DNA of 64,000 nucleotides from Erwinia endophytica (GCF_009295515.1 NZ_RQVV01000024.1:62001-126000), one strand, 5' to 3'. Numbered from the stretch's first letter, positions 18,536 to 28,306 are shown. A program made the numbers and translations. Notes: generated by a model not told the origin, from the letters alone.

Positions 18536-18562
18536 CAGTGCTCTCCACGACAGAGAGCACTG
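18536..18562. terminator. hairpin between convergent transketolase and ABC permease genes
   Basis: A perfect 10-bp stem CAGTGCTCTC/GAGAGCACTG with a 7-base loop sits midway between the convergent genes. The flanks are only mildly T-rich on either strand, so it may be a weak bidirectional terminator. Confidence 0.55.
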
Positions 18563-18586
18563 GGGAGCTTTAACCGTAGGCCTGGT

Positions 18587-19417
18587 TTAATGGGCTGGGT
18601 TGCTCTGGCGTATTCTTTCACCACGACGTCGCAGTAGTTCCATGACTACCAGCAGTAACAGTGAGGCGCCAATCATCAGTGAGGCCGCCGCCGCAATGGT
18701 GGGGTCAAGATTTTCACGGATACCGGCAAACATCTGAATAGGCAGTGTACGTTGGCGAGGGCTGGCGAGGAACAGCGTGACCACGACTTCATCAAACGAA
18801 GCAGCAAAGGCAAACAGCGCACCAGAGAAGACTCCCGGAGCAATCAGCGGCAGGGTGACTTTGCGAAAAGCGAGGAACGGTGAGGCCCCCAGACTGGCGG
18901 CGGCTCGTGACAGATTGGTGTCGTAACTTTTCAATACCGCGACGACAGTGATCACGACAAAAGGGACACCGAGCAAGGCATGGGCCAGTACCAGCCCCAG
19001 ATAGCTGTTGAGTAGCGAGAGTTTAGCGAAGAAGAAAAACATCCCCACCGCAATGATGACCACCGGGGCGACCATAGGTGAAATCAGTATCGCCATGACC
19101 AGCCCTTTACCGCGGAATTCCCCGCGGACCAGTCCCATCGCCGCCAGCACGCCCAGCACGGTGGCCAGTAACGTCGCCAGAGGGGCAACGATCAGGCTGT
19201 TGAACAGCGCATTCAGCCACTCCTGAGAATGAAAAAAAGTTTGATACCAGCGCAGTGAAAAATGGTTGATCGGGTAGCTGAGAAACGAGCTGGCATTGAA
19301 CGATAACGGCACAATCACCAGGATTGGCACGATCAGAAAGAGTAACACTGCGACGGAATAAAAATTAAAAAAGATATTCCACAAGCGCAGGAGCTGGCTA
19401 CCATTTTGTCTCATCAT
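18587..19417 (-). CDS. ABC transporter permease, PotC-like (GABA/polyamine type)
   Basis: A 276-residue inner-membrane permease of the polyamine/opine (PotC/YdcV) group with about six helices. The EAA loop reads SRAAASLGASPFLAFRKVTLPL near residue 180, where the ATPase docks. FAASFDEVVVTLFLASPRQRTLPIQMF near residue 215 is typical of PotC homologues. It is the last gene of the minus-strand cluster gabT-binding protein-permease-permease, separated from the PotB-like gene by 12 bases. Confidence 0.92.
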   Translation of the reverse strand: MMRQNGSQLLRLWNIFFNFYSVAVLLFLIVPILVIVPLSFNASSFLSYPINHFSLRWYQTFFHSQEWLNALFNSLIVAPLATLLATVLGVLAAMGLVRGEFRGKGLVMAILISPMVAPVVIIAVGMFFFFAKLSLLNSYLGLVLAHALLGVPFVVITVVAVLKSYDTNLSRAAASLGASPFLAFRKVTLPLIAPGVFSGALFAFAASFDEVVVTLFLASPRQRTLPIQMFAGIRENLDPTIAAAASLMIGASLLLLVVMELLRRRGERIRQSNPAH

Positions 19418-19429
19418 TATGTGTTCTCC

Positions 19430-20695
19430 TTAATGGGTCGCCGTTTCGGCAGAGGTACGGGTAACACGCACGTAAACGACGTACAACAGCATGACGATAA
19501 TCAACAACTGGCTTCCCAGTGCGGCTGCCATTCCCCAGTTCATGGTGCTGTTGGTAAAGAAGGCCACGAAGTAGCTGACCATTTGATCGTCCGGGCCACC
19601 AAGCAGGGCAGGTGTGACGTAATAGCCTATCGCCATCATAAAGACCAGTAGTGCGCCAGCCGCCACGCCCGCGTAGGTCTGCGGTACATAAACACGCCAG
19701 AAGGCGATAAAGGGATGGGCGCCCAGTGACACGGCAGCGCGGATATAACTTGGGGAAATGCCCTTCATCACCGCATATAGCGGCAGAACGATAAACGGTA
19801 GCAGAATGTGGGTCATGGAAATGAACACCCCAATGCGGTTGAAAACCAGGGCCAGCGGATGGTCGATAATGCCGAGACCCAGCAGGGCGTGGTTAATCAG
19901 TCCCCCGGACTGCAGCAGAACAATCCAACTGGCGGTGCGCACAATCAGCGAGGTCCAGAACGGCAGTAACACCAGGATCATCAGCAGATTAGCGCGGTTT
20001 GTCGGTTGTTTTGCCAGCCAGTAAGCCAATGGATAGCCAATGCCGACGCAGAGCAGCGTGACCACCAGCGCTATCCACAGGGTTCGCAGTAGCACATTAA
20101 TATACAGCGCCTGACTGGCCGGCAGTTTAGTTATCTCACCGGTTTTGCTGTCGACTTTGCGGTCGAATACTGCCAGCAGATAGTAGCTGGTCAGTGGTCT
20201 GGCGGCACGTTGCAGTGTCTGCCAGGTGGATAATTCTCCCCACAGCGGTTGTTTCGCTATCATTGTGTCTTTTACGTTGATGCCGTCAGCCGGTATCAGA
20301 CGGGGAGCGGTAATGAGCAAACGACGGAAGCTGGGGTTTTCATAGCTGATGCGTTTGGCGACGGTGGCGATTTGTCCGTGTTCGCGCGCGCTAATCAGCT
20401 CTTTACCAAGTAAGGCATACAGGGATTCATCGGGCAGTTCCTTACCCGACCACTGTTGCAGTGCGACAGTGGTTTTTGGCAATGTATCGCTAAATTCAGG
20501 GTTTTCCACGCTTTTGCTGAGAATGGACAGGATCGGCAAGATAAAACAGACCACGACAAAAGTGAGCAATGGCGCTATCAGTAGCAGTGAGCGGCGAGTT
20601 TTTGCTCGATCCACCTGGCGTAACCGTTGGTTGAGGGACAACCGACTGTTGGCAGGGGAGAGACGGGGGGATCCTATAACCGTATTTTGGCTCAT
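19430..20695 (-). CDS. ABC transporter permease, PotB-like, with large extracytoplasmic insertion
   Basis: A 421-residue permease, much longer than PotB (about 280). The first membrane helix lies at about residues 37-60. A hydrophilic stretch of about 130 residues (64-195) follows and must lie in the periplasm; the remaining five helices and the EAA loop (IRAAVSLGAHPFIAFWRVYVPQ near residue 325) follow. Long PotB-like permeases of this kind occur in polyamine/opine-type importers of other proteobacteria; the insertion may help dock the binding protein. It pairs with the PotC-like permease just downstream. Confidence 0.9.
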   Translation of the reverse strand: MSQNTVIGSPRLSPANSRLSLNQRLRQVDRAKTRRSLLLIAPLLTFVVVCFILPILSILSKSVENPEFSDTLPKTTVALQQWSGKELPDESLYALLGKELISAREHGQIATVAKRISYENPSFRRLLITAPRLIPADGINVKDTMIAKQPLWGELSTWQTLQRAARPLTSYYLLAVFDRKVDSKTGEITKLPASQALYINVLLRTLWIALVVTLLCVGIGYPLAYWLAKQPTNRANLLMILVLLPFWTSLIVRTASWIVLLQSGGLINHALLGLGIIDHPLALVFNRIGVFISMTHILLPFIVLPLYAVMKGISPSYIRAAVSLGAHPFIAFWRVYVPQTYAGVAAGALLVFMMAIGYYVTPALLGGPDDQMVSYFVAFFTNSTMNWGMAAALGSQLLIIVMLLYVVYVRVTRTSAETATH

Positions 20696-20717
20696 TGCTG
20701 GCTCCTTTTATGATCGG

Positions 20718-20745
20718 CTGTCGGGCCAGCGAGTTGGCCCGACAG
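20718..20745 (-). other. stable hairpin between binding-protein and permease genes
   Basis: CTGTCGGGCCA (20718-20728) pairs perfectly over 11 bp with TGGCCCGACAG (20735-20745), loop six bases. It follows the binding-protein stop on the minus strand by seven bases and has no T run. It is placed like the hisJ-hisQ hairpin and may protect the binding-protein mRNA. Confidence 0.6.
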
Positions 20746-20752
20746 GTCTGAC

Positions 20753-21778
20753 TTACCTGGCCGCCCAGGCGTTAAAACGTTGTTCGAGTTCTTCACCGTG
20801 TTCCAGCCAGAAATCACTGCTGACCTGTAGTGACTGGGCAAGGTTTTCCGGCGCGGTGGGGAGGGTACGTAAGCGTTGCGGATCGAGCATTTTCCCGGCG
20901 TTGATATTGGTTGGGCCGTAGGGGATGTTTTCCGCGAACACTTTCTGATTCTCCGCCTGGTTGGCAAAGGCGATAAATTGTTCCGCCAGCGCTTTGTGCG
21001 GTGAGCCTTTGACGATGGCCCAGTTATCGAGATCATACAGTGCGCCGTCCCAGACGATGTTGAAATGATGCCCTTCATCCTGCGCCGCACCGATACGGCC
21101 ATTGTAGGCGGAACTCATCACCACATCGCCGGAAACCAGCCACTGTAGTGGTTGCGCCCCCGATTCCCACCACTGGATATAGGGCTTGATCTGATCCAGC
21201 TTTTTAAACGCGCGATCGACACCTGCGGGAGTGGCCAGCACTTTATAAACGTCCTCACGTTTGACGCCATCAGCCATTAGCGCAATTTCCAGAGTATATT
21301 TGGCGCTCTTACGCAGTGCGCGTTTGCCAGGGAATGCGTTGATATTCCAGAAGTCGGCCCAACTGACCGGCCCTTTTTTCAGTTTGTCGGCATCATAGGT
21401 CAGCACGGTGGACCAGACAAAAATACCGGCACCGCATTCGGACACGCTGGCAGGAATAAAGTCTGCGGGTTTCCCTAATTTGTTCCAGTCCAGTGTTTCG
21501 AACAGGCCTTCCTCACAACCGCGTTGTAGCTCCGGGGTTTCCAGCTCCACCACATCCCAGCCGATTTGACCGGTTTCCACCATTGCACGGATACGGGCCA
21601 TTTCACCGTTGTATTCTCCGGCGTCAATCGTCCCCTTACCGGCAGCGGTGAACGGTTTGTAGAATGCTTTGTCTTGCGCGTCCTTGTTGGTGCCGCCAAA
21701 GGAGATAACTGTCAATGTTTCTGCCTGCGCATGCAGCGCGAATGTCGCCAGAACCAGTGCCGCTAACATTTTAGCCAT
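20753..21778 (-). CDS. periplasmic substrate-binding protein, PotD-like (probable GABA or polyamine)
   Basis: A 341-residue extracellular solute-binding protein of the polyamine/opine class. The signal peptide is clear (MAKMLAALVLATFALHAQA, cleavage about residue 19), followed by the mature start ETLTVISFGGTNKDAQDKAF. Two alpha/beta lobes and ligand-region residues such as YNGRIGAAQDEG and DNWAIVKGSPH are present. The ligand is unknown; the adjacent gabT suggests 4-aminobutyrate or a similar omega-amino acid. Lies 82 bases downstream of gabT. Confidence 0.9.
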   Translation of the reverse strand: MAKMLAALVLATFALHAQAETLTVISFGGTNKDAQDKAFYKPFTAAGKGTIDAGEYNGEMARIRAMVETGQIGWDVVELETPELQRGCEEGLFETLDWNKLGKPADFIPASVSECGAGIFVWSTVLTYDADKLKKGPVSWADFWNINAFPGKRALRKSAKYTLEIALMADGVKREDVYKVLATPAGVDRAFKKLDQIKPYIQWWESGAQPLQWLVSGDVVMSSAYNGRIGAAQDEGHHFNIVWDGALYDLDNWAIVKGSPHKALAEQFIAFANQAENQKVFAENIPYGPTNINAGKMLDPQRLRTLPTAPENLAQSLQVSSDFWLEHGEELEQRFNAWAAR

Positions 21779-21860
21779 GCCAATACCCTCGTTGTTATGG
21801 TTATCAGCAGGTGAACCTGCTGACCTGATTAGGACTGTATTTGTGTTAAATCCTTTTGAC

Positions 21861-23123
21861 TCAATGCGCTAAAATAGAAGAAAGCAGACCAAGCGCGCGT
21901 TTGAACTGTGCATCCGGAATGGTCAGGGGATACAGGAAGCGGATCACGTTGCCGTGTACGCCGCAGGTCAACAGGATCAGCCCCTGAGCCAGCGCTTTTT
22001 GCTGGATATCGTGAGCGATGGTGGCGGAGGGTTTGCCAGTGGCGGGATCGTTAAATTCAGCCGCCACCATTGAACCTCTGGCGCGTACTTCAGCCAGCGC
22101 CGGGTTACCGCTGTTGCTGAGGGTCTCCACCAGTTCGGCGCCAAGACGTAGCGCGCGATCACACAGTTGTTCTTCGGCGATAATGTCAAGTACCGCCAGT
22201 GATGAGGCCACTGCCAGTGGGTTACCGGCATAGGTGCCGCCCAGTCCGCCCGGCAGTGGGGCGTCCATGATTTCCGCACGTCCGGCAACGGCAGAGATTG
22301 GCAGGCCCCCACCGAGGCTTTTCGCCATGGTTATCAGGTCAGGTTTGGCTTGTGGATAGTATTCACAAGCAAACAGTTTACCGGTACGGGCGAAGCCGCT
22401 TTGTATTTCGTCTGCGATCAGCAGAATGCCATGCTGATCGCAGAGCTCGCGCAGTTTGTTGACAAATTGGGACGGGGCGATGTTAAAACCGCCTTCGCCC
22501 TGAATCGGTTCGAAAATAATGGCGGCAACATCCTGTGGACTGATGTCACAGCGAAAAATAGTCTCCAGACTTGCTATAGCGTCTTCAGTACTGTAACCCT
22601 GCAAAGCGTTAGGATAGCGAGCGTGAAATACTGCGCCAGGAAAAGGGCCAAAGCCGGTTTTATAGGGGAGCACTTTGCCAGTCAGCCCCATGGTCATCAG
22701 GGTACGGCCGTGGAACGCGCCAGTGAACGCGATAATACCGGCTCGTCCGGTTGCCGCTCGGGCAATTTTTACCGCATTTTCTACCGCTTCCGCACCGGTG
22801 GAGAAAAAGGTGGTTTTAGCCGGACCATCGATGGGGACTCGTTGGTTCAGGCGTTCGGCCAGCAGCAGATAGTTCTCATAAGGGATGACCTGAAAGGCGG
22901 TATGAGTGAAACAGTCCAGTTGATGGCGTACCGCGTCGACCACTTTCGGATGGCGGTGCCCGGTATTGAGAACCGCGATGCCGGCGGCAAAATCGGTATA
23001 CTCTCGTCCCTGATGATCCCACAGCGTGGCGTTTTCCGCCCGAACGGCGTAAAAATTACACATGACGCCAACACCACGCGGTGTGGCAGCTAAACGGCGC
23101 TGTTGAACTTCACTGTTGCTCAT
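21861..23123 (-). CDS. gabT: 4-aminobutyrate--2-oxoglutarate aminotransferase
   Basis: GabT moves the amino group of GABA to 2-oxoglutarate, giving succinate semialdehyde and glutamate. The 420 residues show a class III PLP aminotransferase: FFSTGAEAVENAVKIAR binds the cofactor phosphate, LIADEIQSGFARTG supplies the Asp that pairs with the pyridine nitrogen, and Lys268 in TMAKSLGGGLPISAV forms the Schiff base (the same number as in E. coli GabT). No gabD is next to it, so the semialdehyde must be handled elsewhere. First gene of the minus-strand transporter cluster, divergent from the MocR-type regulator. Confidence 0.9.
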   Translation of the reverse strand: MSNSEVQQRRLAATPRGVGVMCNFYAVRAENATLWDHQGREYTDFAAGIAVLNTGHRHPKVVDAVRHQLDCFTHTAFQVIPYENYLLLAERLNQRVPIDGPAKTTFFSTGAEAVENAVKIARAATGRAGIIAFTGAFHGRTLMTMGLTGKVLPYKTGFGPFPGAVFHARYPNALQGYSTEDAIASLETIFRCDISPQDVAAIIFEPIQGEGGFNIAPSQFVNKLRELCDQHGILLIADEIQSGFARTGKLFACEYYPQAKPDLITMAKSLGGGLPISAVAGRAEIMDAPLPGGLGGTYAGNPLAVASSLAVLDIIAEEQLCDRALRLGAELVETLSNSGNPALAEVRARGSMVAAEFNDPATGKPSATIAHDIQQKALAQGLILLTCGVHGNVIRFLYPLTIPDAQFKRALGLLSSILAH

Positions 23124-23202
23124 GTTTTTACCTCATCAGATGGCAGCGCGTGGTTCGTTCCACGCACATTGGGCTATCTGTTTTTTACCGTTTTGTGGAA
23201 TT

Positions 23203-23208
23203 TATAAT
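23203..23208 (+). promoter_or_regulatory. candidate -10 element of the MocR-type regulator
   Basis: A perfect TATAAT lies 35 bases before the regulator start in the 120-base gap shared with gabT. The -35 region is only a T run, which suggests dependence on an activator or weak basal expression. Confidence 0.35.
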
Positions 23209-23243
23209 CCAGAGCCAGTTTTTTTTATTTGGAGGTACCAATT

Positions 23244-24737
23244 TTGCGAACGTTACTTGGCGACCTTCTCGCACACCGTTTAAGTCAGGCTCCCGCCGGT
23301 GCGCTGAATAAGCGGTTGTACGATGTTTTGCAGGCCGCTATCCAGGAAGGTGCCATTGCCACTGGCAGCCGTCTGCCTGCTTCACGCGATCTGGCGAAAG
23401 AACTGAAGGTTTCGCGCAATACGGTGTTGGCGGCCTACGAACAGTTGCAGTCCGAGGGTTACCTGCAAACCCGTACCGGCAGTGGTACCTTTGTCTGTGA
23501 GCAACTGCCGGAGATCGTGCTGGAAAACAGCGAACCACTGCCAGCACAGGGCACGTCGTTTCATTATGTCAGCTTGTCCCGGCGAGGAACGCGTGTGCTT
23601 GGGCGCAGCGGAGCAGGTGCTTACCAATGGGGTGCTTTCATGCCCGGTGTTCCTGATGTTAGCCATATGCCACATGATATCTGGCGAAAAATTCAGCTGC
23701 GGCTCAGTCGCCGGATGCCGGTGGAGGCGCTGAGCTATTCCAGCCACGGCGGTTGCCTGCAATTGCAGCAGGCGCTGGCGGACTACCTGCGGGTGAGCCG
23801 TTCCCTGCATTGCAGCTATGAGCAGATCCTGATCACGGCTGGAACCCATCAGGCGCTGGATCTGTTGGCGAAAATGCTCTGCGATCCTGGGGATGGTGCG
23901 TGGATTGAAGAACCTGGCTATTGGGGATTTCGCAACGTACTGGCGGTGAACGGGATTGAATTGCTGCCCACGCCGGTTGATGAACAGGGGATGATGCTGC
24001 CGGATGTTGCCGCTCTGAGTGGGGTAACCCGCCTGCCAAGACTGATTTGCGTCACGCCGTCGCACCAGTATCCGTTAGGTGCGGTGATGAGTTTGCAGCG
24101 TCGTCAGCAACTGCTGGCACTGGCGAAGTCGTCAGGAAGCTGGGTTGTGGAAGATGATTATGACGGTGAATTTCGTTTTGGCGACAGCCCTATCCCGGCG
24201 CTGCAAGGGTTGTCGGCGGATGCCCCGGTAATCTATCTTGGTACCTTCAGCAAAACGCTCTATCCCGGCCTGCGCCTGAGCTATATGGTGGTGCCGAAGC
24301 CTCTGGCGGCGAGGATGAAAATGGCCTATTCCGAGTTGTATCGCGGCGGGAACGGTTTGGTGCAACTGACACTGGCTGAGTTTATCCGGGAGGGGCATTA
24401 TGCCGCCCACGTACGTCGGATGCGCCAGCTCTATAGCCGTCGCCGCGCTGCGTTAGTGCAGGTGATCACTAACAGCCTGGGCTCTGCGTTTCTGGCGCAG
24501 CAAAGCAATGCCGGGCTGCACCTGATCCTGTCGCTGCCAGAGCACATCGATGACGTGGCGCTGGCCGCTGAACTGGAACAGAACGGTGTGTTGACCCGGC
24601 CGCTTTCAGCCTACTACTTGCAGGGCGCCAGCCGCCGTGGCTTGCTGTTGGGTTATGCCTGCGTCGAGGAACAGAACATGGCGGCCACCTTTGAACCGGT
24701 ACGCAAGTGCCTGCAACGCCATCTGCAACCGGCCTGA
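23244..24737 (+). CDS. MocR/GabR-type PLP-dependent transcriptional regulator
   Basis: A 497-residue fusion of an N-terminal GntR-type winged helix (about residues 12-80, with ASRDLAKELKVSRNTVLAAYEQL) to a fold-type I aminotransferase domain. The PLP lysine lies in GTFSKTLYPGLRLSY. Bacillus GabR, the prototype, senses GABA plus PLP and switches gabTD. The start is TTG at 23244, seven bases after a perfect GGAGGT; an upstream TTG would begin inside the ribosome site and was rejected. Being divergent from gabT, it very likely controls the transporter and gabT. Confidence 0.9.
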   Translation: MRTLLGDLLAHRLSQAPAGALNKRLYDVLQAAIQEGAIATGSRLPASRDLAKELKVSRNTVLAAYEQLQSEGYLQTRTGSGTFVCEQLPEIVLENSEPLPAQGTSFHYVSLSRRGTRVLGRSGAGAYQWGAFMPGVPDVSHMPHDIWRKIQLRLSRRMPVEALSYSSHGGCLQLQQALADYLRVSRSLHCSYEQILITAGTHQALDLLAKMLCDPGDGAWIEEPGYWGFRNVLAVNGIELLPTPVDEQGMMLPDVAALSGVTRLPRLICVTPSHQYPLGAVMSLQRRQQLLALAKSSGSWVVEDDYDGEFRFGDSPIPALQGLSADAPVIYLGTFSKTLYPGLRLSYMVVPKPLAARMKMAYSELYRGGNGLVQLTLAEFIREGHYAAHVRRMRQLYSRRRAALVQVITNSLGSAFLAQQSNAGLHLILSLPEHIDDVALAAELEQNGVLTRPLSAYYLQGASRRGLLLGYACVEEQNMAATFEPVRKCLQRHLQPA

Positions 24738-25010
24738 AGTCATGCATTAAAATGAGGCGAGGCGCACTATGGTGGTGCGTCATGCTTGCCTGATCCTCTT
24801 GCTTTATTTTTGTGGATAAAATTTAAAAGAATTAAAAATAAATATAATCATATTGTTGTATGAGTTTTCTGCCTGTTTGTTTTCCATCGATTGCCAAATT
24901 CTGCTTGTCGAAAGGAAAAATGTTGTGATAGAGCTAAAAGAGCTCCCGACGGCCAGGTCTTCCCCTGCTAATGCTGTTGGTCATTTATCCTGTCTGGACG
25001 AGAAAATACC
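24738..25010. other. AT-rich intergenic region before the ATPase gene
   Basis: About 270 bases with no gene. The stretch 24800-24860 is strongly AT-rich and could carry the promoter of the detached transporter ATPase. No clear terminator follows the MocR gene. Confidence 0.45.
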
Positions 25011-26096
25011 ATGAGAAAGCTGGTCAGTTTTAGGAATATCAAGAAGAGCTACGACGGTGAAAAGCTGGTGGTACGCAATCTCAATCTGGAGGTGGAGGAG
25101 GGTGAGTTTCTGACTCTGCTGGGCCCCTCCGGATCAGGAAAAACCACCAGTCTGATGATGCTGGCCGGGTTTGAAACACCGACCGATGGTGAGATTTTTT
25201 TGCGTGATCAGCCGCTGCATACACTGCCGCCGCATCAACGCGATATCGGTATGGTATTCCAGAATTATGCGTTATTTCCACATATGACAGTAGCAGAAAA
25301 TCTGGCTTTTCCGTTGTCAATTCGTCGTCTCAGCAAAGCCGATGTGAAAGAGCGAGTCAGTCGGGTACTGGATATGATCAAGTTGACCCCGCTGGCTGAC
25401 CGTTATCCGGCACAGATGTCCGGTGGTCAGCAGCAACGCGTGGCGTTGGCGAGGGCACTGGTGTTTGAGCCGAAGCTGGTGTTAATGGATGAGCCGCTTG
25501 GCGCGCTGGATAAGCAACTGCGTGAGCATATGCAGATGGAAATCAAACAGTTGCATAAGATGCTGGGGTTGACTATTGTCTATGTCACCCATGATCAAAG
25601 CGAGGCGATGACCATGTCGGATCGTGTGGCGGTGTTTAACGATGGCATGATCCAGCAAATGGACCGTCCGGATCGGTTGTACGAACAGCCGACCAATGCT
25701 TTTGTCGCTCAGTTTATTGGGGAAAACAACTGCCTGCTGGCGACACAGATGGGCAGCCAGGAAAATTATTACCGCGTTCAACTGGATGATGGAACACAGT
25801 TGGATGCGTTAAAGGTACGACCGAGTTCATCCGGTAAAAAAATCCAGCTCAGTATCCGCCCGGAGCGGGTTAACGTGAATGCGCCGGAGGCCGGTGATCA
25901 ACAGGTTAGCGCCCGTATTCAACAGTTTATCTACCTCGGTGATCATGTACGGATGCTGACTGAAGTCAGTGGACAGGGTAATTTTATGGTCAAACTCAGT
26001 CCGACGAAGATGGACAGCCGTTGGCAGGTTGGCAGTGAAGTTATGCTGTCATGGCAACCACAACATTTGCGTGCGCTGGATGTGATGATTCAGTAA
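25011..26096 (+). CDS. ABC transporter ATPase, PotA-like, probable partner of the GABA/polyamine permeases
   Basis: A 361-residue ATPase of the PotA/PotG group. Walker A GPSGSGKTT is at residues 38-46, the Q-loop in MVFQNYALFPHMTVAENL, the signature [15 protein letters not shown] near 138, Walker B LVLMDEPLGALD near 158 and the H-loop YVTHDQSEA. The C-terminal TOBE-type regulatory domain starts near residue 240. The minus-strand permease cluster has no ATPase of its own, so this gene beyond the regulator is its natural partner; the pairing is an inference. Confidence 0.9.
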   Translation: MRKLVSFRNIKKSYDGEKLVVRNLNLEVEEGEFLTLLGPSGSGKTTSLMMLAGFETPTDGEIFLRDQPLHTLPPHQRDIGMVFQNYALFPHMTVAENLAFPLSIRRLSKADVKERVSRVLDMIKLTPLADRYPAQMSGGQQQRVALARALVFEPKLVLMDEPLGALDKQLREHMQMEIKQLHKMLGLTIVYVTHDQSEAMTMSDRVAVFNDGMIQQMDRPDRLYEQPTNAFVAQFIGENNCLLATQMGSQENYYRVQLDDGTQLDALKVRPSSSGKKIQLSIRPERVNVNAPEAGDQQVSARIQQFIYLGDHVRMLTEVSGQGNFMVKLSPTKMDSRWQVGSEVMLSWQPQHLRALDVMIQ

Positions 26097-26106
26097 CACC
26101 TGGCGT

Positions 26107-26130
26107 AAAAAAGGCCGCAGCAGCGGCCTT
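26107..26130 (-). terminator. intrinsic terminator of pta
   Basis: AAGGCCGC/GCGGCCTT (8 bp, four-base loop) is followed on the minus strand by six T residues, 25 bases after the pta stop. It may also slow transcription from the convergent ATPase gene, but the plus-strand T run is poor. Confidence 0.85.
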
Positions 26131-26155
26131 GTATGCGTTTCTGTTGGCAACCAAC

Positions 26156-28306
26156 TTACTGGTGGCTTTCAGCCTGTTTGGACTGGATAGCCGTCAGGGC
26201 GATGGTGTAGACGATATCGTCAACCAATGCGCCACGCGACAAGTCGTTAACCGGTTTGCGCATCCCCTGCAACATTGGCCCGATGGAGATCAGATCGGCT
26301 GAACGCTGTACCGCTTTATACGTGGTGTTACCGGTGTTCAGATCCGGGAAAATAAACACCGTAGCGCGACCCGCGACCGGTGAGTTTGGCGCTTTGGATT
26401 TGGCCACATCGGCCATGATCGCGGCGTCATACTGCAGTGGGCCGTCAATGACCAGATCCGGACGTTTTTCCTGTGCGATACGGGTTGCTTCACGTACTTT
26501 TTCCACATCACTCCCCGCACCGGAATTACCCGTCGAGTAGGAGATCATGGCCACACGAGGTTCGATACCAAAGGCCGCGGCAGAATCCGCAGACTGGATA
26601 GCGATTTCGGCCAATTGCTCTGGATTGGGATCCGGATTAATTGCACAGTCACCGTAAACCAGCACCTGCTCTGGCAGCAGCATGAAGAACACCGAAGAGA
26701 CCAGCGAGCTGTTTGGTGCGGTTTTGATCAGCTGCAGCGGCGGACGGATGGTATTGGCGGTGGTATGAACCGCACCGGACACCAAGCCGTCCACTTCACC
26801 ACGTTCCAACATCATGGTGCCAAGCATCACGTTATCTTCCAGTTGCTCTCTGGCGACCACTTCAGTCATTCCCTTGTTCTTACGCAGTTCGACCAGACGA
26901 GCAACGTAATTTTCACGTACTTTTTCAGGGTCGACAATCTCGATTCCTTTGCCCAGTTCGACCCCCTGCACCGCCGCGACACGCTGGATCTCATCCGGAT
27001 TACCCAGCAAGATACAGGTGGCGATGCCACGTTCGGCACAGATAGCCGCCGCTTTTACCGTACGCGGCTCATCGCCTTCCGGCAGAACAATGCGTTTGCC
27101 CGCCTGACGGGCTAACTCGGTAAGCTGGTAGCGGAAAGCCGGTGGCGACAGGCGGCGGCTACGCTCAGAAGCGGCGGTCAGCGATTCGATCCATTTATCA
27201 TCAATATAATTGGCAACGTATTCCTGCACCCGTTCGATACGTTGGGTATCATCGCTGGGCACTTCGAGATTGAAGCTTTGCAGGCTCAGGGAGGTCTGCC
27301 AGGTATTGGTTTTCACCATAAAGACAGGCAAGCCGGTAGCAAATGCGCGCTCGCACAGTTGCTGGATTGGCGCGTCAATTTTGTAGCCGCCGGTCAGCAG
27401 GATAGCCCCGATTTCTACGCCGTTCATTGCCGCCAGACAGGCGGCAACCAGTACATCAGGGCGATCGGCTGAGGTCACCAGCAGCGATCCCGGACGGAAA
27501 TGTTCCAGCATGTGTAGCAGGCTACGGGCACAGAACGTGATCGACCTCACGCGGCGAGTATTGATATCGCCTTCGTTGATCACTTCAGCATTCAGGTGGC
27601 GGCACATATCAATAGCGCGAGTGGCTATCAGGTCAAAACTCCATGGTATACAGCCCAGTACTGGCAAGGGACTGTTCGCAAACAGCAGCTTTGGATCGAT
27701 ATTGGCGACGCTGGCCTTGCTGGAGTCATCAAAGATTTCCGACAGATCCGGGCGAGTACGGCCTTGATCGTCAACGGGAGCATTCAGCTTGTTGATGATG
27801 ACCCCGGTAATGTTTTTGTTCTTACTGCCGCCGAAGCCACTTTGCGTTATCTCAATGCGCTCTTTCAACTGTGTTGGAGAGTCGTTGCCCAGCGACATCA
27901 CGAAGATAATTTCTGCGTTCAGTGTCTTGGCGATTTCATAGTTCAGTGCGGAAGCAAACTGGTGCTTACGGGTTGGCACCAGGCCTTCAACCAACACCAC
28001 TTCAGCATCTTTGGTGTTTTCGTGGTAACGCGCGATGATCTCTTCCATCAGCACGTCTTGCTGGTTCGAGCCCAGTAGTGACTCAACCCGGCTCATCTGC
28101 AGCGGTTCTGCCGCCGGGATAGAAGAGCTCTTACGAATGATATTGGTGGTGTGATCCGGGCAATCGCCGCCTAAACGCGGCTGGGCGATGGGTTTGAACA
28201 CACTCAGACGCACGCCTTTACGTTCCATGGCACGAATAACGCCGAGGCTGATACTGGTAAGGCCGACGCTGGTGCCGGTCGGGATAAGCATAATAGTACG
28301 GGACAC
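26156..28306 (-). CDS. pta: phosphate acetyltransferase
   Basis: Pta converts acetyl-CoA and phosphate to acetyl phosphate and CoA; with AckA it makes acetate and ATP. The 716 residues are the long enterobacterial form: an N-terminal P-loop-like domain ([15 protein letters not shown]) and a central DRTGGG-type domain (about residues 210-340), both regulatory, then the catalytic PTA_PTB domain from about residue 390, with [13 protein letters not shown] and [10 protein letters not shown]. It lies 188 bases downstream of ackA behind a hairpin. Confidence 0.97.
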   Translation of the reverse strand: MSRTIMLIPTGTSVGLTSISLGVIRAMERKGVRLSVFKPIAQPRLGGDCPDHTTNIIRKSSSIPAAEPLQMSRVESLLGSNQQDVLMEEIIARYHENTKDAEVVLVEGLVPTRKHQFASALNYEIAKTLNAEIIFVMSLGNDSPTQLKERIEITQSGFGGSKNKNITGVIINKLNAPVDDQGRTRPDLSEIFDDSSKASVANIDPKLLFANSPLPVLGCIPWSFDLIATRAIDMCRHLNAEVINEGDINTRRVRSITFCARSLLHMLEHFRPGSLLVTSADRPDVLVAACLAAMNGVEIGAILLTGGYKIDAPIQQLCERAFATGLPVFMVKTNTWQTSLSLQSFNLEVPSDDTQRIERVQEYVANYIDDKWIESLTAASERSRRLSPPAFRYQLTELARQAGKRIVLPEGDEPRTVKAAAICAERGIATCILLGNPDEIQRVAAVQGVELGKGIEIVDPEKVRENYVARLVELRKNKGMTEVVAREQLEDNVMLGTMMLERGEVDGLVSGAVHTTANTIRPPLQLIKTAPNSSLVSSVFFMLLPEQVLVYGDCAINPDPNPEQLAEIAIQSADSAAAFGIEPRVAMISYSTGNSGAGSDVEKVREATRIAQEKRPDLVIDGPLQYDAAIMADVAKSKAPNSPVAGRATVFIFPDLNTGNTTYKAVQRSADLISIGPMLQGMRKPVNDLSRGALVDDIVYTIALTAIQSKQAESHQ

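Noticed and set aside
24738-25010. AT-rich stretch as a horizontally acquired boundary or attachment site
   Set aside because: No direct repeats, tRNA or integrase are present, and AT richness is adequately explained by a promoter region.
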